Shown here: one piece after another, positions 33,389-42,855 of the stretch
How the letters are laid out: each line of letters starts with the position of its first letter
Numbering within the stretch: the first letter of the stretch is position 1
NCBI GenBank assembly: GCA_963826165.1
Contig: CAWGWC010000018.1
Span: forward strand, 107,094 to 171,093
Length of the DNA: 64,000 bases
Direction: 5' to 3'
Source: JACVRW01 sp963826165
GTDB lineage: Bacteria; Actinomycetota; Thermoleophilia; Solirubrobacterales; Thermoleophilaceae
Program-made: the position numbers and the translations under genes
Notes under the pieces: model-generated
What the model saw: only the letters and a program-made list of their open reading frames with translations
Databases searched by the model: none
What the model was told of the DNA's origin: nothing

Positions 33389-34282
33389 TCACGGCAGCAG
33401 CCGCACAGTGCGTCCCAAACGGGCGGCGTTCGCGGCGGCGTCGGCCGCCATCCCGGTGACCCGGGCCCGCAGGCTTCGCCGCCGGGCCAGTTGCTTGCGC
33501 GCCGCTCGAGGGAGCCGCAGGGTGAGCGTGGCCCAGCCACCCTCGGGATCCACCGCGCGGGCGCGCGGCGAGTAGCGGCGTCCGCCCACCGACAGGGTGG
33601 CGAAAGCGCCGGCCAGGCAGTCGTCGGTGGGACAGCGCACGCGGACCACCACGCCCGCCGTCCGCAGCGGCCGCTGTCGCGCGGCCACCCTCACCCGAAT
33701 TGCCGGCGGGACGACATCGGTGCTCACCGGCGCCGGGCAGCGAGTCCCGGCGAGTTCCACCGCCTCGTCGAGGTACTTCTGGTAGCCGGAACGGTTCTCC
33801 GGCGCGGGCCGCTCCACGTCCGCGATCCAGATTCCGAAGGCCTCGGGATCGGCGGCCGGGTCGGGACGACCTTCGGCCACCCGCTGCTGGCGCACGAGGG
33901 TGGCGCTGTCGAGAAACCAGCGCAGCTGCAGGTCCGGCTTCTTGGGAAAGCCCCGGTAGTCGCCGGCGTTGATCGCCTGGCTCATGCCGAAGAAGCCCGC
34001 GTAGCTCTGCCCGCGCAGGTTGGTCAGGCCGCTCTCGGCCAGTCCGGCCATCACCGGGAGCTCCCAGGGCAGGCCCCGGGCCGCCGACGCGCCCGCCATC
34101 CAGCGCGCGATCTGCGCCTTGCCCGCGCCGTCGCCCGGGTAAACCGCCGGGCAGGGGTCGTCGAAGTCGGGCGCGGGTACACCGCCCTGCGCGAGGGCGG
34201 GTGGGGCGCACGCGAGGGCAGCGGCGATGGCCGCTGAGAGGGCAAGGAGGCGACGCACGGCGGGCAATCCTGGCAGGCGCAC
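33389..34282 (-). CDS. Secreted lysozyme-like (lytic transglycosylase-type) protein
   Basis: The 297-residue protein starts at GTG 34282 with a signal peptide (RRLLALSAAIAAALACAPPA then LAQGG). The next domain has LPWELPVMAGLAESGLTNLR (candidate catalytic Glu) and SYAGFFGMSQAINAGDYRG, the pattern of lysozyme-like transglycosylases with GFFGM-type substrate loop. The C-terminal third is beta-rich with a CPTDDC pair and an Arg-rich end. It probably cuts or binds peptidoglycan. Its start is 28 bp from the divergent dehydrogenase gene. Confidence 0.7.
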   Translation of the reverse strand: MRLPGLPAVRRLLALSAAIAAALACAPPALAQGGVPAPDFDDPCPAVYPGDGAGKAQIARWMAGASAARGLPWELPVMAGLAESGLTNLRGQSYAGFFGMSQAINAGDYRGFPKKPDLQLRWFLDSATLVRQQRVAEGRPDPAADPEAFGIWIADVERPAPENRSGYQKYLDEAVELAGTRCPAPVSTDVVPPAIRVRVAARQRPLRTAGVVVRVRCPTDDCLAGAFATLSVGGRRYSPRARAVDPEGGWATLTLRLPRAARKQLARRRSLRARVTGMAADAAANAARLGRTVRLLP

Positions 34283-34309
34283 GGCGGCGAAGGTAGCTTC
34301 CCGCCCGCA

Positions 34310-35275
34310 ATGGCATCCGTGTTCGTCACCCGCTCGCTGCCCGGTGGGGCACTCGACCGCCTTCGCTCGGAGCATGAGGTCGACCTGTGGCCGGAGCGCC
34401 GGCCGCCGTCGGCCGAGGAGCTGCGCGCGGGCTCGGTGGAGGCCGAGGGCCTGCTCTCGCTGCTGACCGACCCGGTGGACGCCGAGCTGATCGCGGCCTG
34501 CACCGAGCTGCGGGCGATCTCGAACTACGCCGTGGGGGTCGACAACGTCGACCTGGCCGCGGCCACCGAGCGGGGCCTACCGGTGGGAAACACCCCGGGG
34601 GTGCTCACGGATTCGACCGCCGACCTGGCGCTGGCGCTGATGCTGGGGGCGGCCCGCCGTCTCGCGGAGGGCGAGGCCTACGTGCGGGCGGGAGAGTGGC
34701 GCACCTGGGACCCCGAGCTGTTCCTCGGCCACGACCTGCACGCCGCCACCGTGGGCATCATCGGGCTGGGGCGGATCGGTCAGGCGGTGGCGCGTCGCCT
34801 CGAGGGGTTCGGCTGCGAGGTCATCCACACCGGCCGCAGCGGCGGCGTCGCCCTGGACGAGCTGCTCGAGCGCTCCGACTTCGTGACCCTGCACGCGCCC
34901 CTCACGCCCGACACGCGCGGGTTGATCGCCCACGAGGCCCTGCGACGCATGAAGCCCACCGCCTACCTCGTCAACACCGCACGCGGGCCGATGGTCGACA
35001 CCGACGCCCTGGTGGACGCCCTGCAGAACGGCGAGATCGCGGGCGCCGCGCTCGACGTGACCGATCCCGAGCCGCTGCCCGCCGGCCATCCTCTACTCGG
35101 CGTGCCCAACCTCCTGGTGATCCCCCACCTGGGCTCGGCCACGCACGCCACCCGCGAGCGCATGGCCGATATCGCGGTGGACAACCTGCTGGCCGGGCTG
35201 GCGGGAGAGCGGATGCCGCACTGCGCCAACCCGGAGGTGTACGAGCCCCGCGGAGCTACTCCCCCAACACCTTGA
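34310..35275 (+). CDS. D-isomer-specific 2-hydroxyacid dehydrogenase (glyoxylate/hydroxypyruvate reductase type)
   Basis: The 321-residue enzyme has the Rossmann motif VGIIGLGRIGQAVARRL and the catalytic set Arg in NYAVGVDNVD, Glu in DVTDPEPLPAGHPLL, and His in IPHLGSAT. LVNTARGPMVDTDALVDAL is the family fingerprint. It reduces a 2-keto acid such as glyoxylate or hydroxypyruvate with NAD(P)H. Its end overlaps the convergent yjbQ-like gene by 20 bp. Confidence 0.92.
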   Translation: MASVFVTRSLPGGALDRLRSEHEVDLWPERRPPSAEELRAGSVEAEGLLSLLTDPVDAELIAACTELRAISNYAVGVDNVDLAAATERGLPVGNTPGVLTDSTADLALALMLGAARRLAEGEAYVRAGEWRTWDPELFLGHDLHAATVGIIGLGRIGQAVARRLEGFGCEVIHTGRSGGVALDELLERSDFVTLHAPLTPDTRGLIAHEALRRMKPTAYLVNTARGPMVDTDALVDALQNGEIAGAALDVTDPEPLPAGHPLLGVPNLLVIPHLGSATHATRERMADIAVDNLLAGLAGERMPHCANPEVYEPRGATPPTP

Positions 35276-35717
35276 TGATCATCCGCTTGGCCCGCCGGCC
35301 GTCGAACTCGCAGTAGAAGACCTGCTGCCACGGGCCGAGGTCCAGGCGCCCATCGGTGACGGGCACGATCACCTGGTGATGCACCAGGAGGTTCTTCAGG
35401 TGGGCGTCCCCGTTGTCCTCTCCGCCCGCGTGATGGCGATAGTCGCCGGGCTCCGGGAGCAGCTCGCGAGCCACCTCGTTCGCGGGCTCCTTCCAACTCG
35501 GCGGCGCGATCTTGTCGAGCCATTCGAGCGTGTCCTCGTGGAGCCCGGGCTCGTCGTCGTTGATCCAGACGGCGGCCGTGATGTGCATCGCCGCCACCAG
35601 CGCGAGGCCCTCGGCGATGCCGGCCTCGTCCACCGTGGCCTGAACGTCGTCGGTGACCCGGATCAGCTCGCGGCGCTGCTCGGTCTCGAAGGTCATGTAC
35701 TTGGTCGTGGACTTCAT
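35256..35717 (-). CDS. yjbQ: UPF0047/YjbQ family protein
   Basis: The 153-residue protein has the UPF0047 pattern: HITAAVWINDDEPGLHEDTL, a central HHAGGEDNGDAHLKN (metal-binding His cluster) and LDLGPWQQVFYCEFDGRRAK at the end. Family members form trimers and can show weak thiamine-phosphate synthase activity; the physiological role is uncertain. It is divergent, by 20 bp, from the SDR gene. Confidence 0.92.
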   Translation of the reverse strand: MKSTTKYMTFETEQRRELIRVTDDVQATVDEAGIAEGLALVAAMHITAAVWINDDEPGLHEDTLEWLDKIAPPSWKEPANEVARELLPEPGDYRHHAGGEDNGDAHLKNLLVHHQVIVPVTDGRLDLGPWQQVFYCEFDGRRAKRMIIKVLGE

Positions 35718-35737
35718 TGCGCCATCATGCCGTCTCG

Positions 35738-36478
35738 ATGGATCTCGGTCTCGACGGCAGGCTGTGCCTGATCACGGGCGGCACCCGCGGTATCGGCGGA
35801 GCCACGTCTCGCCTGCTTTCCGCCGAGGGCGCGCAGGTGCTCACCGTCGCCCGGGAGGGCGCCGACGTGGAGCTCGACGTGTCGGCGCCGGACGCCGGCG
35901 AGCGGCTCCTGGCGGCGTGCCCGCAGGCGCCCTGGGCCCTGGTCAACGGCGCCGGAACGAGCCGGGCGCGCTCGCTCGTGGAGCTCACCGACGCCGACTG
36001 GGACGAGCAGTGGGCGCTGCACGTGATGGCGCCGCTGCGTCTCACCGCCGCTCTGGCGCCCGCCATGGCCGCCGCGGGCGGCGGGCGGATCGTGAACGTC
36101 ACCTCGTCGTCGGGAAAGCGGCCGTCGCAGACGCTCGACGCCGCGTACTCGGTCACCAAGGCCGCGCAGCTGTCGCTGTCGCGCGTCCTGGCCGAGCGCT
36201 GGGGCGCGGAGGATGTGCTCGTGAACTCGGTGGCACCGGGCCCGACGGACACGCCGCTGTGGACTGCCGAGGGCGGCCTGGCCGACCAGGTGGCCCGCCA
36301 GAGCGGACGCTCGCGCGACGAGGTGCTCGCGTCCACGCACGCCAAGGCCCTCACCGGCCGGATGAGCAGCGAGGACGAGATCGCCGCCGTGATCGTCTTT
36401 CTCTGCTCGGGGCTCGCCTCCAACGTCGCGGGTGCCGCCTGGACCGCCGACGGCGGGTCCACGCCCTCGATCTTCTGA
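35738..36478 (+). CDS. Short-chain dehydrogenase/reductase
   Basis: The 246-residue SDR has the cofactor motif ITGGTRGIGGATSRLL, NGAG in strand 4, catalytic Ser in NVTSSSGKRP and Tyr-Lys in AAYSVTKAA. The acidic/basic pattern after strand 2 (TVAREGADVELD) suggests NADP(H). It lacks clear hints of substrate. I chose ATG 35738 over an in-frame start at 35717 because the family begins with LGLDGRLCLITGG. Confidence 0.9.
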   Translation: MDLGLDGRLCLITGGTRGIGGATSRLLSAEGAQVLTVAREGADVELDVSAPDAGERLLAACPQAPWALVNGAGTSRARSLVELTDADWDEQWALHVMAPLRLTAALAPAMAAAGGGRIVNVTSSSGKRPSQTLDAAYSVTKAAQLSLSRVLAERWGAEDVLVNSVAPGPTDTPLWTAEGGLADQVARQSGRSRDEVLASTHAKALTGRMSSEDEIAAVIVFLCSGLASNVAGAAWTADGGSTPSIF

Positions 36479-36509
36479 CGTCCCGGACGCCGCCTATCCT
36501 CGGCGCCCG

Positions 36510-37193
36510 GTGTCCGCTGTGCCCTACACGATCCGCCGCTCCGACCGCGCCCGCCGGGCCCGCATCATGGTCGGCGGCGACGGGGTGGAGGTGGTGGTCC
36601 CCCGGCGCTTCCCTCTCTCAGAGGTGGAGGGCTTCGTGGAGGAGAAGCGTCCCTGGATCGAGCGCACGCTGCGCCGAATTCGCGAGTCGGAGAACGAGTT
36701 TCCGCTCGTCCGTCTCGAGCACGGCGCCGAGGTCCCCTATCTGGGCGAACGGCTCGTGCTCTGGATGCGCGAGGAGCGGGACCGAAGCCGGGCCCACGTG
36801 GCCCGGCGCGGCGACGCGCTCGAGCTGAGGCTGCCGCCCGGCGCCGATGCGGCCGTCGCCCTCGAGGCGTGGTTTCGCCGCCGGGCGCGCGCGGAGATCG
36901 CCCCGCGCCTCGACGCCGCGGTGACCCGGGCCGGAACGGCGTACACGAGCCTCCAGATCCGGAGCCAGCGCACCCGCTGGGCCAGCTGTTCGTCCTCGGG
37001 AGCGATGAGCTTCAACTGGCGCCTCCTGCTCGCGCCGGCCGAGATCCTTGACTACGTGGTCGAGCACGAGGTGGCCCACCTCGAGATTCACGATCATTCG
37101 GATAGCTTCTGGAGGCTGCTGGCGTCGCGCAGCCCGGACTGGCGAGAGCACGAGCGCTGGCTGCGCCGGCATGGCCACGCTCTGCGCTTCTAG
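36510..37193 (+). CDS. YgjP/SprT-like (DUF45) metalloprotease-family protein
   Basis: The 227-residue protein has the YgjP/DUF45 layout. YTIRRSDRARRARIMVGGDG opens it, SLQIRSQRTRWASCSSSGAM lies mid-way, and YVVEHEVAHLEIHDHSDSFW contains the zinc-binding His-Glu-x-x-His. The family is often annotated as a zinc-dependent hydrolase (M48-like) and is sometimes linked to restriction systems; no such genes adjoin it here. The GTG at 36510 fits best. Confidence 0.85.
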   Translation: MSAVPYTIRRSDRARRARIMVGGDGVEVVVPRRFPLSEVEGFVEEKRPWIERTLRRIRESENEFPLVRLEHGAEVPYLGERLVLWMREERDRSRAHVARRGDALELRLPPGADAAVALEAWFRRRARAEIAPRLDAAVTRAGTAYTSLQIRSQRTRWASCSSSGAMSFNWRLLLAPAEILDYVVEHEVAHLEIHDHSDSFWRLLASRSPDWREHERWLRRHGHALRF

Positions 37194-37195
37194 CC

Positions 37196-37920
37196 CTACT
37201 CCCAGCGAAAGAAGCGAACGGCGAGCACGAGACCGGCCAGGGCCCACACGCCGAGCACGACCGCGGCCGTCCAGACCTCGCCCGATCCACCTACGATCGC
37301 CTCCGAGAGCCCGTCGATCAGGTGGGTCAGCGGGAAGACCTCGGCGATCACCTTGAGCGCCTCGGGCAGGTCGTCGGTTGAGTAGAAGACCCCTGAGATG
37401 AAGATCAGCGGGAGGAAGACCGCGTTGGTGTAGGCCGGAGCGGCGTCCTCGTTGGGGATGGCGTGGGAGAAGGCGACGCCGAGGGCCGCGAAGCACACCA
37501 CCCCGAGCGCGGTGAAGAGCACGAGCAGTCCGGGCTCGGCGGGCCACTCGACGCCGTAGACGAAGTGGCCCACCGCCACCACCATGATCACCTGCAGAAA
37601 AGCGTTGAGGGTGACCGAGCCCATGAGCCCGCCGAGGTAGGCGCCGGCCGGGATCGGCGTGCCGCGCACCCGCTTGAGCACGCCGTCCTCGCGCAGGACG
37701 GTGATGTTGAAGGACAGCGCGGTGAAGGTGGTGGCCAGCACGCCCATGCCGGCGATGCCGGGGATGAGCGTGTTCAGGCCGTCGTCGTCCACCCCGAACG
37801 CCGTGGCGGTGAGGACGAGCAGAAGCAGCGGCAGTAGGAAGTTGAAGAAGGCGGCGCTCGGATTGCGCCAGAACATCTTGCGCTCGAAGCGAAACTGCTC
37901 CCAGGCGAGGGCCATGGAGG

Positions 37921-37924
<4 letters not shown>
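37196..37924 (-). CDS. ABC-2 type permease
   Basis: The 242-residue membrane protein has six hydrophobic segments and the ABC-2 signature region PLIFISGVFYSTDDLPEALK followed by VIAEVFPLTHLIDGL. It starts at an ATG overlapping the stop of the ATPase gene by 4 bp (ATGA), so the two form one exporter. Family use is efflux of drugs, lipids or glycans; the substrate is unknown. Confidence 0.9.
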
Positions 37925-38778
<854 letters not shown>

Positions 38779-38802
38779 GGCCGGGAGTCTCGCAGGGGCG
38801 CG

Positions 38803-39567
38803 TCAGGCGCCCGCGCCAGCACCACCGCGGCCCTCACCGCCGGCGAAGCGGGCCGCGCCGCGCCAGGCGGTCTCGAGCGTGGGCCGGCCGTTGCGGGCCT
38901 CGAGGGCGAGGCCCTCGGTGAAGGTCAGGCCCACTCCCTCGATGGCCGCTCGGCGGTCGGCGAGCATCGTGTCCTGGGGAAAGCCGGCCAGGGCCTCCGC
39001 GATCTCGAGCGAGCGCTCCAGGTGACGTCCGGCCGGAACGATCTCCGTCAGCAGCCCCATGGCCAGACATTCCTCGGCGTCGGCGATACGGCCGGTGAGG
39101 ATGAGGTCGAGGGCTCTGCCCAGCCCGACTATCCGCGGCAGCCGCTGCGTGCCGCCGTCGATCAGCGGGACCCCCCAGCGACGCTCGGGGAAGCCGAGTC
39201 GTGACTCCCCGGTGGCGATCCTCAGGTCGCACCACAGCGCGAGCTCGAGGCCTCCCGCCAGACACCAGCCCGAGATCGCGGCGATGGTGGGCTTGGACGA
39301 GATCACGCGGCTCATCCCGAGCGGTCCTCGCGGATCGTCGAGGCGGGGCCCGAAGCTTTCGATGGCCTTCAGGTCAGCTCCCGCGCAGAAGGCCACCTCT
39401 CCGGCGCCGGTGAAGATCAGCACGCGGGCCTCGTCGTCACCTTCGAAGCGTTCGTAGGCCTCCCCGAGCAGTTGCGCCGTGGGCCCGTCGATCGCGTTGC
39501 GCCGGTCCTGGCGGTCGATTGTCACCACCACGGCCGCGCCACGTCGCTCGTAGGTCACGGGCTCCAC
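38803..39567 (-). CDS. Enoyl-CoA hydratase/isomerase family protein
   Basis: The 254-residue crotonase has the oxyanion-hole segments EVAFCAGADLKAIE and SGWCLAGGLELALWCDLRIA, and RLGFPERRWGVPLIDGGTQR with the family's acidic catalytic position. The C-terminal end is glycine-rich (GGEGRGGAGAGA) and not conserved. It hydrates or isomerises an acyl-CoA. No other fatty-acid gene lies nearby, so its pathway is open. It begins at GTG 39567. Confidence 0.88.
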   Translation of the reverse strand: MEPVTYERRGAAVVVTIDRQDRRNAIDGPTAQLLGEAYERFEGDDEARVLIFTGAGEVAFCAGADLKAIESFGPRLDDPRGPLGMSRVISSKPTIAAISGWCLAGGLELALWCDLRIATGESRLGFPERRWGVPLIDGGTQRLPRIVGLGRALDLILTGRIADAEECLAMGLLTEIVPAGRHLERSLEIAEALAGFPQDTMLADRRAAIEGVGLTFTEGLALEARNGRPTLETAWRGAARFAGGEGRGGAGAGA

Positions 39568-39651
39568 GCGGCAACCCTCTCATTTCTCAGACTGTTCACA
39601 CCTTGAGGTGAGGGTCTCGACAGTATGGGCGCTGCAGATCCCTCCTCGCTC

Positions 39652-39677
39652 GTGGCCCCGGTCCCCGCCGGGGCCAC
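39652..39677. repeat. Perfect 10-bp hairpin between two minus-strand genes
   Basis: Arms GTGGCCCCGG (39652-39661) and CCGGGGCCAC (39668-39677) pair perfectly around a 6-nt loop. It lies downstream of the small membrane protein gene (stop at 39712) and could end its transcription, but no U-tract follows on the minus strand. Confidence 0.5.
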
Positions 39678-39711
39678 GGCACTTTAGGGGCCGGTTGCCG
39701 AGGGAAGGGCG

Positions 39712-39957
39712 CTACCAGCCGACGCGCTTGCGCAGCTCCACGGCCTTGCGTGCTTCCTTGCGCCGCTCGAGCCGGGCCTGGATGACCGACATGACGAGCA
39801 CGAAGACGGCGAAGAAGAGCACTACGCCGAGGGAGGCGAAGGTGATGATGCGGTCGTCGGTCTCGCCCACGAGGCCCTCGCCGTTGTCGCCGGCGAACGC
39901 GGGTGCCGCCAGCACGAGCGAGGTCACCAGCATCAGGAGGGGGACGAGGCGTCGCAT
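39712..39957 (-). CDS. Small secreted/membrane protein with one TM after the signal
   Basis: This 81-residue protein has a signal peptide (RRLVPLLMLVTSLVLAAPAFA), a short acidic extracellular part (GDNGEGLVGETDD) and a hydrophobic segment (residues 45-62) followed by a charged cytosolic tail (RLERRKEARKAVELRKR). Function is unknown. It is divergent from uppP. Confidence 0.65.
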   Translation of the reverse strand: MRRLVPLLMLVTSLVLAAPAFAGDNGEGLVGETDDRIITFASLGVVLFFAVFVLVMSVIQARLERRKEARKAVELRKRVGW

Positions 39958-39997
39958 CGGCCCCTAACGATACTCAGGTCACTAGGGTTGCGCGGCT

Positions 39998-40822
39998 GTG
40001 TCGCTCCTCGAGGCCATCGTCCTCGGGATCGCCCAGGGCCTGACTGAGTTCCTGCCGATCTCGAGCACCGGACACCTGCGGATCATTCCCGCCTTCGCGG
40101 GCTGGGAGGACCCCGGTGCGGCCTTCACGGCGGTGACCCAGCTCGGAACCATGGCGGCGGTTCTTCTGTATTTCCGCAAGGACCTCGCCCGCATCGTGCA
40201 GGCGTGGCTGCGCTCGCTGCGCGATCCGTCGGTGCGGGGCACGCTCGACGCCCGCCTCGGCTGGTACATCCTGCTGGGCACGATTCCGATCGGGATCTTC
40301 GGGCTGTTGTTCAAGGATCAGATCGAGACCGGCGCACGCGACCTGTACCTGATCGGCGTCGCGTTGATCGTGCTGGGCCTGGTTCTTCTGGCGGCCGATC
40401 AGTTGGGCAAGCGCACCCGCGTGATCGAGTCGATCAAGGCCCGCGACGGCCTGTACATGGGCCTGGCTCAGGCGCTGGCGCTGATACCGGGCGTATCGCG
40501 CTCGGGCTCGACCATCACCGCAGGGCTCTTTCTCGGCTTCGACCGCACCGCTGCCGCGCGCTTCTCCTTCCTTCTCTCGATTCCGGCTGTCGTGCTGAGC
40601 GGGCTGCTCGAGCTGACCTCGATCGCGAGCGGGGAGGAGGGGGAGCAGGTGGGGACCGCCGAGCTGATCGTGGCCACCGTGCTGGCCTTCATCACCGGCT
40701 ATCTCTCCATTGCCTTCCTGCTGCGCTGGCTCACCAGCCACTCGATGACGATCTTCGTCGTCTACCGGGTGGCGCTGGGCGCCCTGGTGCTGGTGCTGGT
40801 CGGCTCGGGCGCGATCGAGTAG
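39998..40822 (+). CDS. uppP: Undecaprenyl-diphosphatase UppP (BacA)
   Basis: The 274-residue membrane enzyme has both active-site signatures: GIAQGLTEFLPISSTGHLRI near the N-terminus and PGVSRSGSTITAGLFLG near residue 168. It removes a phosphate from undecaprenyl pyrophosphate at the outer face of the membrane, recycling the lipid carrier for peptidoglycan and for glycans such as those built by the cluster at 50-63 kb. It starts at GTG 39998. Length is normal for the family. Confidence 0.95.
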   Translation: MSLLEAIVLGIAQGLTEFLPISSTGHLRIIPAFAGWEDPGAAFTAVTQLGTMAAVLLYFRKDLARIVQAWLRSLRDPSVRGTLDARLGWYILLGTIPIGIFGLLFKDQIETGARDLYLIGVALIVLGLVLLAADQLGKRTRVIESIKARDGLYMGLAQALALIPGVSRSGSTITAGLFLGFDRTAAARFSFLLSIPAVVLSGLLELTSIASGEEGEQVGTAELIVATVLAFITGYLSIAFLLRWLTSHSMTIFVVYRVALGALVLVLVGSGAIE

Positions 40823-40857
40823 CTCGGAGCGGACCTCACCCAGATAGCCTCTGGGGC

Positions 40858-41214
40858 GTGCAGTTCGCATGGAAGTTCGGCGTCGTCATGCTCATCGCGC
40901 TCGCGTTCACGGTGCTGCCCGGAGGCGGCAACGCGCTCGACGTGGTGCTCACGCTGCTGACGGTCACGTTCTTCGCCGCGATCGCCTTTCTCGTCTACCG
41001 GCTGTATCGCCAGTACAGCTTCGACCTCGACGCGCTCGCACCCAACCTGCGGTTCGCGCTGTACGGCTCGCTGGCACTCGCGGTGCTGACCTTCACCGCC
41101 ACCAACCGGCTCTTCGACGCGGGCGGCGGCGGTGTGCTCCTCTGGTTCGGGCTGCTCGCCCTCGCCTCGTACGGCCTGTTCTGGACCTGGACGCGCTACC
41201 GCCGTTACGACTGA
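40858..41214 (+). CDS. Hypothetical four-TM membrane protein
   Basis: The 118-residue protein starts at GTG 40858, 35 bp after uppP, in the same direction. It has four hydrophobic segments, a linker YRLYRQYSFDLDALAPNLRF in the middle and ends in WTWTRYRRYD. Position suggests co-transcription with uppP. Function is unknown. Confidence 0.68.
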   Translation: MQFAWKFGVVMLIALAFTVLPGGGNALDVVLTLLTVTFFAAIAFLVYRLYRQYSFDLDALAPNLRFALYGSLALAVLTFTATNRLFDAGGGGVLLWFGLLALASYGLFWTWTRYRRYD

Positions 41215-41303
41215 CCGGCTCGTTCTCTCTTTTCACACAGGCGTGAGCGATACGTAACCCGCAGGTGTTGTTCGGTCACCCGCAACCCGCCAGCGTGTGC
41301 GAG

Positions 41304-41648
41304 GTGACCGGGCAGGGATCGGAAAGAGGGCAGGCCAGCGTCGAGACCGTGGCCGTTCTGCCGTTCGTGATCCTGGCGGCGCTGGCCGTCTGGCAGATGG
41401 CGCTGGCCGGCCACACGCTCTGGCTCGCGGCCGGCGCGGCCCGGGTCGCCGCGCGGGCCGACACCGTCGGAGCCGATCCGGAGCGGGCGGCCCGCAGCGC
41501 GTTGCCCGCCTCGATGGAGCGCGGCCTGTCGGTGCGACGGAGGCGAGAGGGCGGGATCCGCGTGGAGGTGAGGGTTCCGTTGCTCCTCCGTCGCTGGAGT
41601 TCGCCGGTCGAGGTGTCCGCGTCCTCGTCGATGGGGAGGGAGCGGTGA
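41304..41648 (+). CDS. TadE-like pilus-assembly protein (first of pair)
   Basis: The short protein has the TadE signature SERGQASVETVAVLPFVILA: a basic residue, then GQASVE and a single membrane helix. TadE-like minor pilins are processed by prepilin peptidase after Gly in the Tad/Flp system. I prefer GTG 41304; GTG 41265 would add 13 residues. It overlaps the second TadE-like gene by 4 bp. No tadA/B/C, flp or prepilin peptidase gene is in the window. Confidence 0.72.
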   Translation: MTGQGSERGQASVETVAVLPFVILAALAVWQMALAGHTLWLAAGAARVAARADTVGADPERAARSALPASMERGLSVRRRREGGIRVEVRVPLLLRRWSSPVEVSASSSMGRER

Positions 41649-42004
41649 CCCGGCTCGAACGGGAGCGGGCCGGGAGGGTGGGCGAGCGCGGTCAGGCCAG
41701 CGTCGAGCTGCTCGGCCTGCTTCCCCTGCTGATCGTCCTCGGCCTGGCCGTCCTGCAACTGCTGGCCGTCGGCTATGCGAGCGTGCTCGCGGGGAGTGCC
41801 TCGGAGGCGGGGGCCCTCGCCATGGCCGCGGGCGGAGACGCAAGAGCGGGGGTTCGGGAGGCGCTGCCCGGCTGGTCGCGGAGCAGGACGAAGGTCGAGG
41901 TCGTTGCGGGCGAGGTGAAGGTTCGGTTGCGACCGCCGTCGCTCCTGCGCGCTCTGTCCGAGCGCCTGGAGGTCTCGGCCCGCGCCGCGGTGGAGGCACC
42001 GTGA
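41645..42004 (+). CDS. TadE-like protein (second of pair)
   Basis: This 119-residue protein repeats the TadE layout: RVGERGQASVELLGLLPLLI followed by a membrane helix and a small beta-rich part (KVEVVAGEVKVRLRPPSLL). It starts at a GTG overlapping the previous stop, and its own stop overlaps the next gene, so the three genes are coupled. The two TadE-like proteins are distinct in sequence beyond the GQASVE region. Confidence 0.72.
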   Translation: MTRLERERAGRVGERGQASVELLGLLPLLIVLGLAVLQLLAVGYASVLAGSASEAGALAMAAGGDARAGVREALPGWSRSRTKVEVVAGEVKVRLRPPSLLRALSERLEVSARAAVEAP

Positions 42005-42792
42005 CCGGGCGAGCGCCGGACTCGCACCGAGGCAGTTTGATGGCTGGCGTGCTGGCCGGCGCGGAGGGCTTCTTCCTCAAGCCGGTCGAGCCGGCCGGCG
42101 CCCATCTGCCCGCGGCTTCGCAGGCCACACGCCTGGTGATCGCCGTGTACGGGCTCAGGCGGGGGTGCGGCACCACGTTCGTCGCCCGTGCCCTGGCCGC
42201 TGAGCTCGCGGCACGCGACGGAGCCGGCGCGGCCGCGGTGATGTGCGAGGCACGGGCCTCGGCGATTCCATTGGCCACACCCGACGCGTCGCGTTTGGCC
42301 AGAGCCTTCGAGGAGCTGCCGGGCGCGGTCACGCGGGCGGTGGGCAGGCTCGCGCTGGTCGACTCGGCGGATCCCCTCGCCGTGGCCGAGAGCGCTCGGC
42401 ACCTGGCCCCGCTCGTGGTGGACGCGGGCGCCTCGGCCCTCGGCGGCGTCCCGGCGGCTCTGGCCGACCTGAGCGTGGTCGTCACCGTTCCGGCGATCGA
42501 GCCGGCGCTGGCGCTGGTGGCCGTTGAATGCCTCGAGCGTGTGGGACCCAAGCCGGTCGTCGTCCTCAACCGCGGCGACCGGCCCGGCCGTGAGCTCGTC
42601 TTGGACGAAGATGTGCCGGGCCGGCCGGCTCTCGTCTCGGGGCTGCGTGACCACCTGTGCGTACTCCCGGAGTCGCGTCTTGGCGCGCAGCTGGCGCTCG
42701 GCGGTCGCGAGCCGCGCGGGGAGCTCGGCCGGGCGGTGGCCGCCCTGGCGGACCGTTGTGAGGCGATCGGCGAGAGAGGAGGGCCGGCCTAA
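42001..42792 (+). CDS. Degenerate P-loop (TadZ/CpaE-like) protein
   Basis: The 263-residue protein has a MinD/ParA-like core: VIAVYGLRRGCGTTFVARAL in the Walker A position, LSVVVTVPAIEPALALVAV in the middle and VVVLNRGDRPG near the G4-like loop. The Walker A lysines are replaced (RRGCGTT rather than KGGxGKTT), so ATP hydrolysis may be lost. TadZ/CpaE proteins place the pilus machine at the pole and are often degenerate. Coupling to two TadE genes supports that role. Confidence 0.6.
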   Translation: MTGRAPDSHRGSLMAGVLAGAEGFFLKPVEPAGAHLPAASQATRLVIAVYGLRRGCGTTFVARALAAELAARDGAGAAAVMCEARASAIPLATPDASRLARAFEELPGAVTRAVGRLALVDSADPLAVAESARHLAPLVVDAGASALGGVPAALADLSVVVTVPAIEPALALVAVECLERVGPKPVVVLNRGDRPGRELVLDEDVPGRPALVSGLRDHLCVLPESRLGAQLALGGREPRGELGRAVAALADRCEAIGERGGPA

Positions 42793-42800
42793 GAGACTGC

Positions 42801-42840
42801 GGCCCGGGCGCGGCGCCGCTGGCCCGGGCGCGGCGCCGCC
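42801..42840. repeat. 20-bp tandem duplication
   Basis: The 20-bp unit starting GGCCCGGGCG occurs twice in a row (42801-42820, 42821-42840), differing only in the last base. It lies between the stop at 42792 and the start of the next gene. Confidence 0.85.
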
Positions 42841-42855
42841 GGTAGCGTCGCGGCC

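Noticed and set aside
39599..39610. CACCT-TG-AGGTG palindrome upstream of the enoyl-CoA hydratase gene
   Set aside because: Arms of five bases are expected by chance here, and there is no linked regulator to support it.
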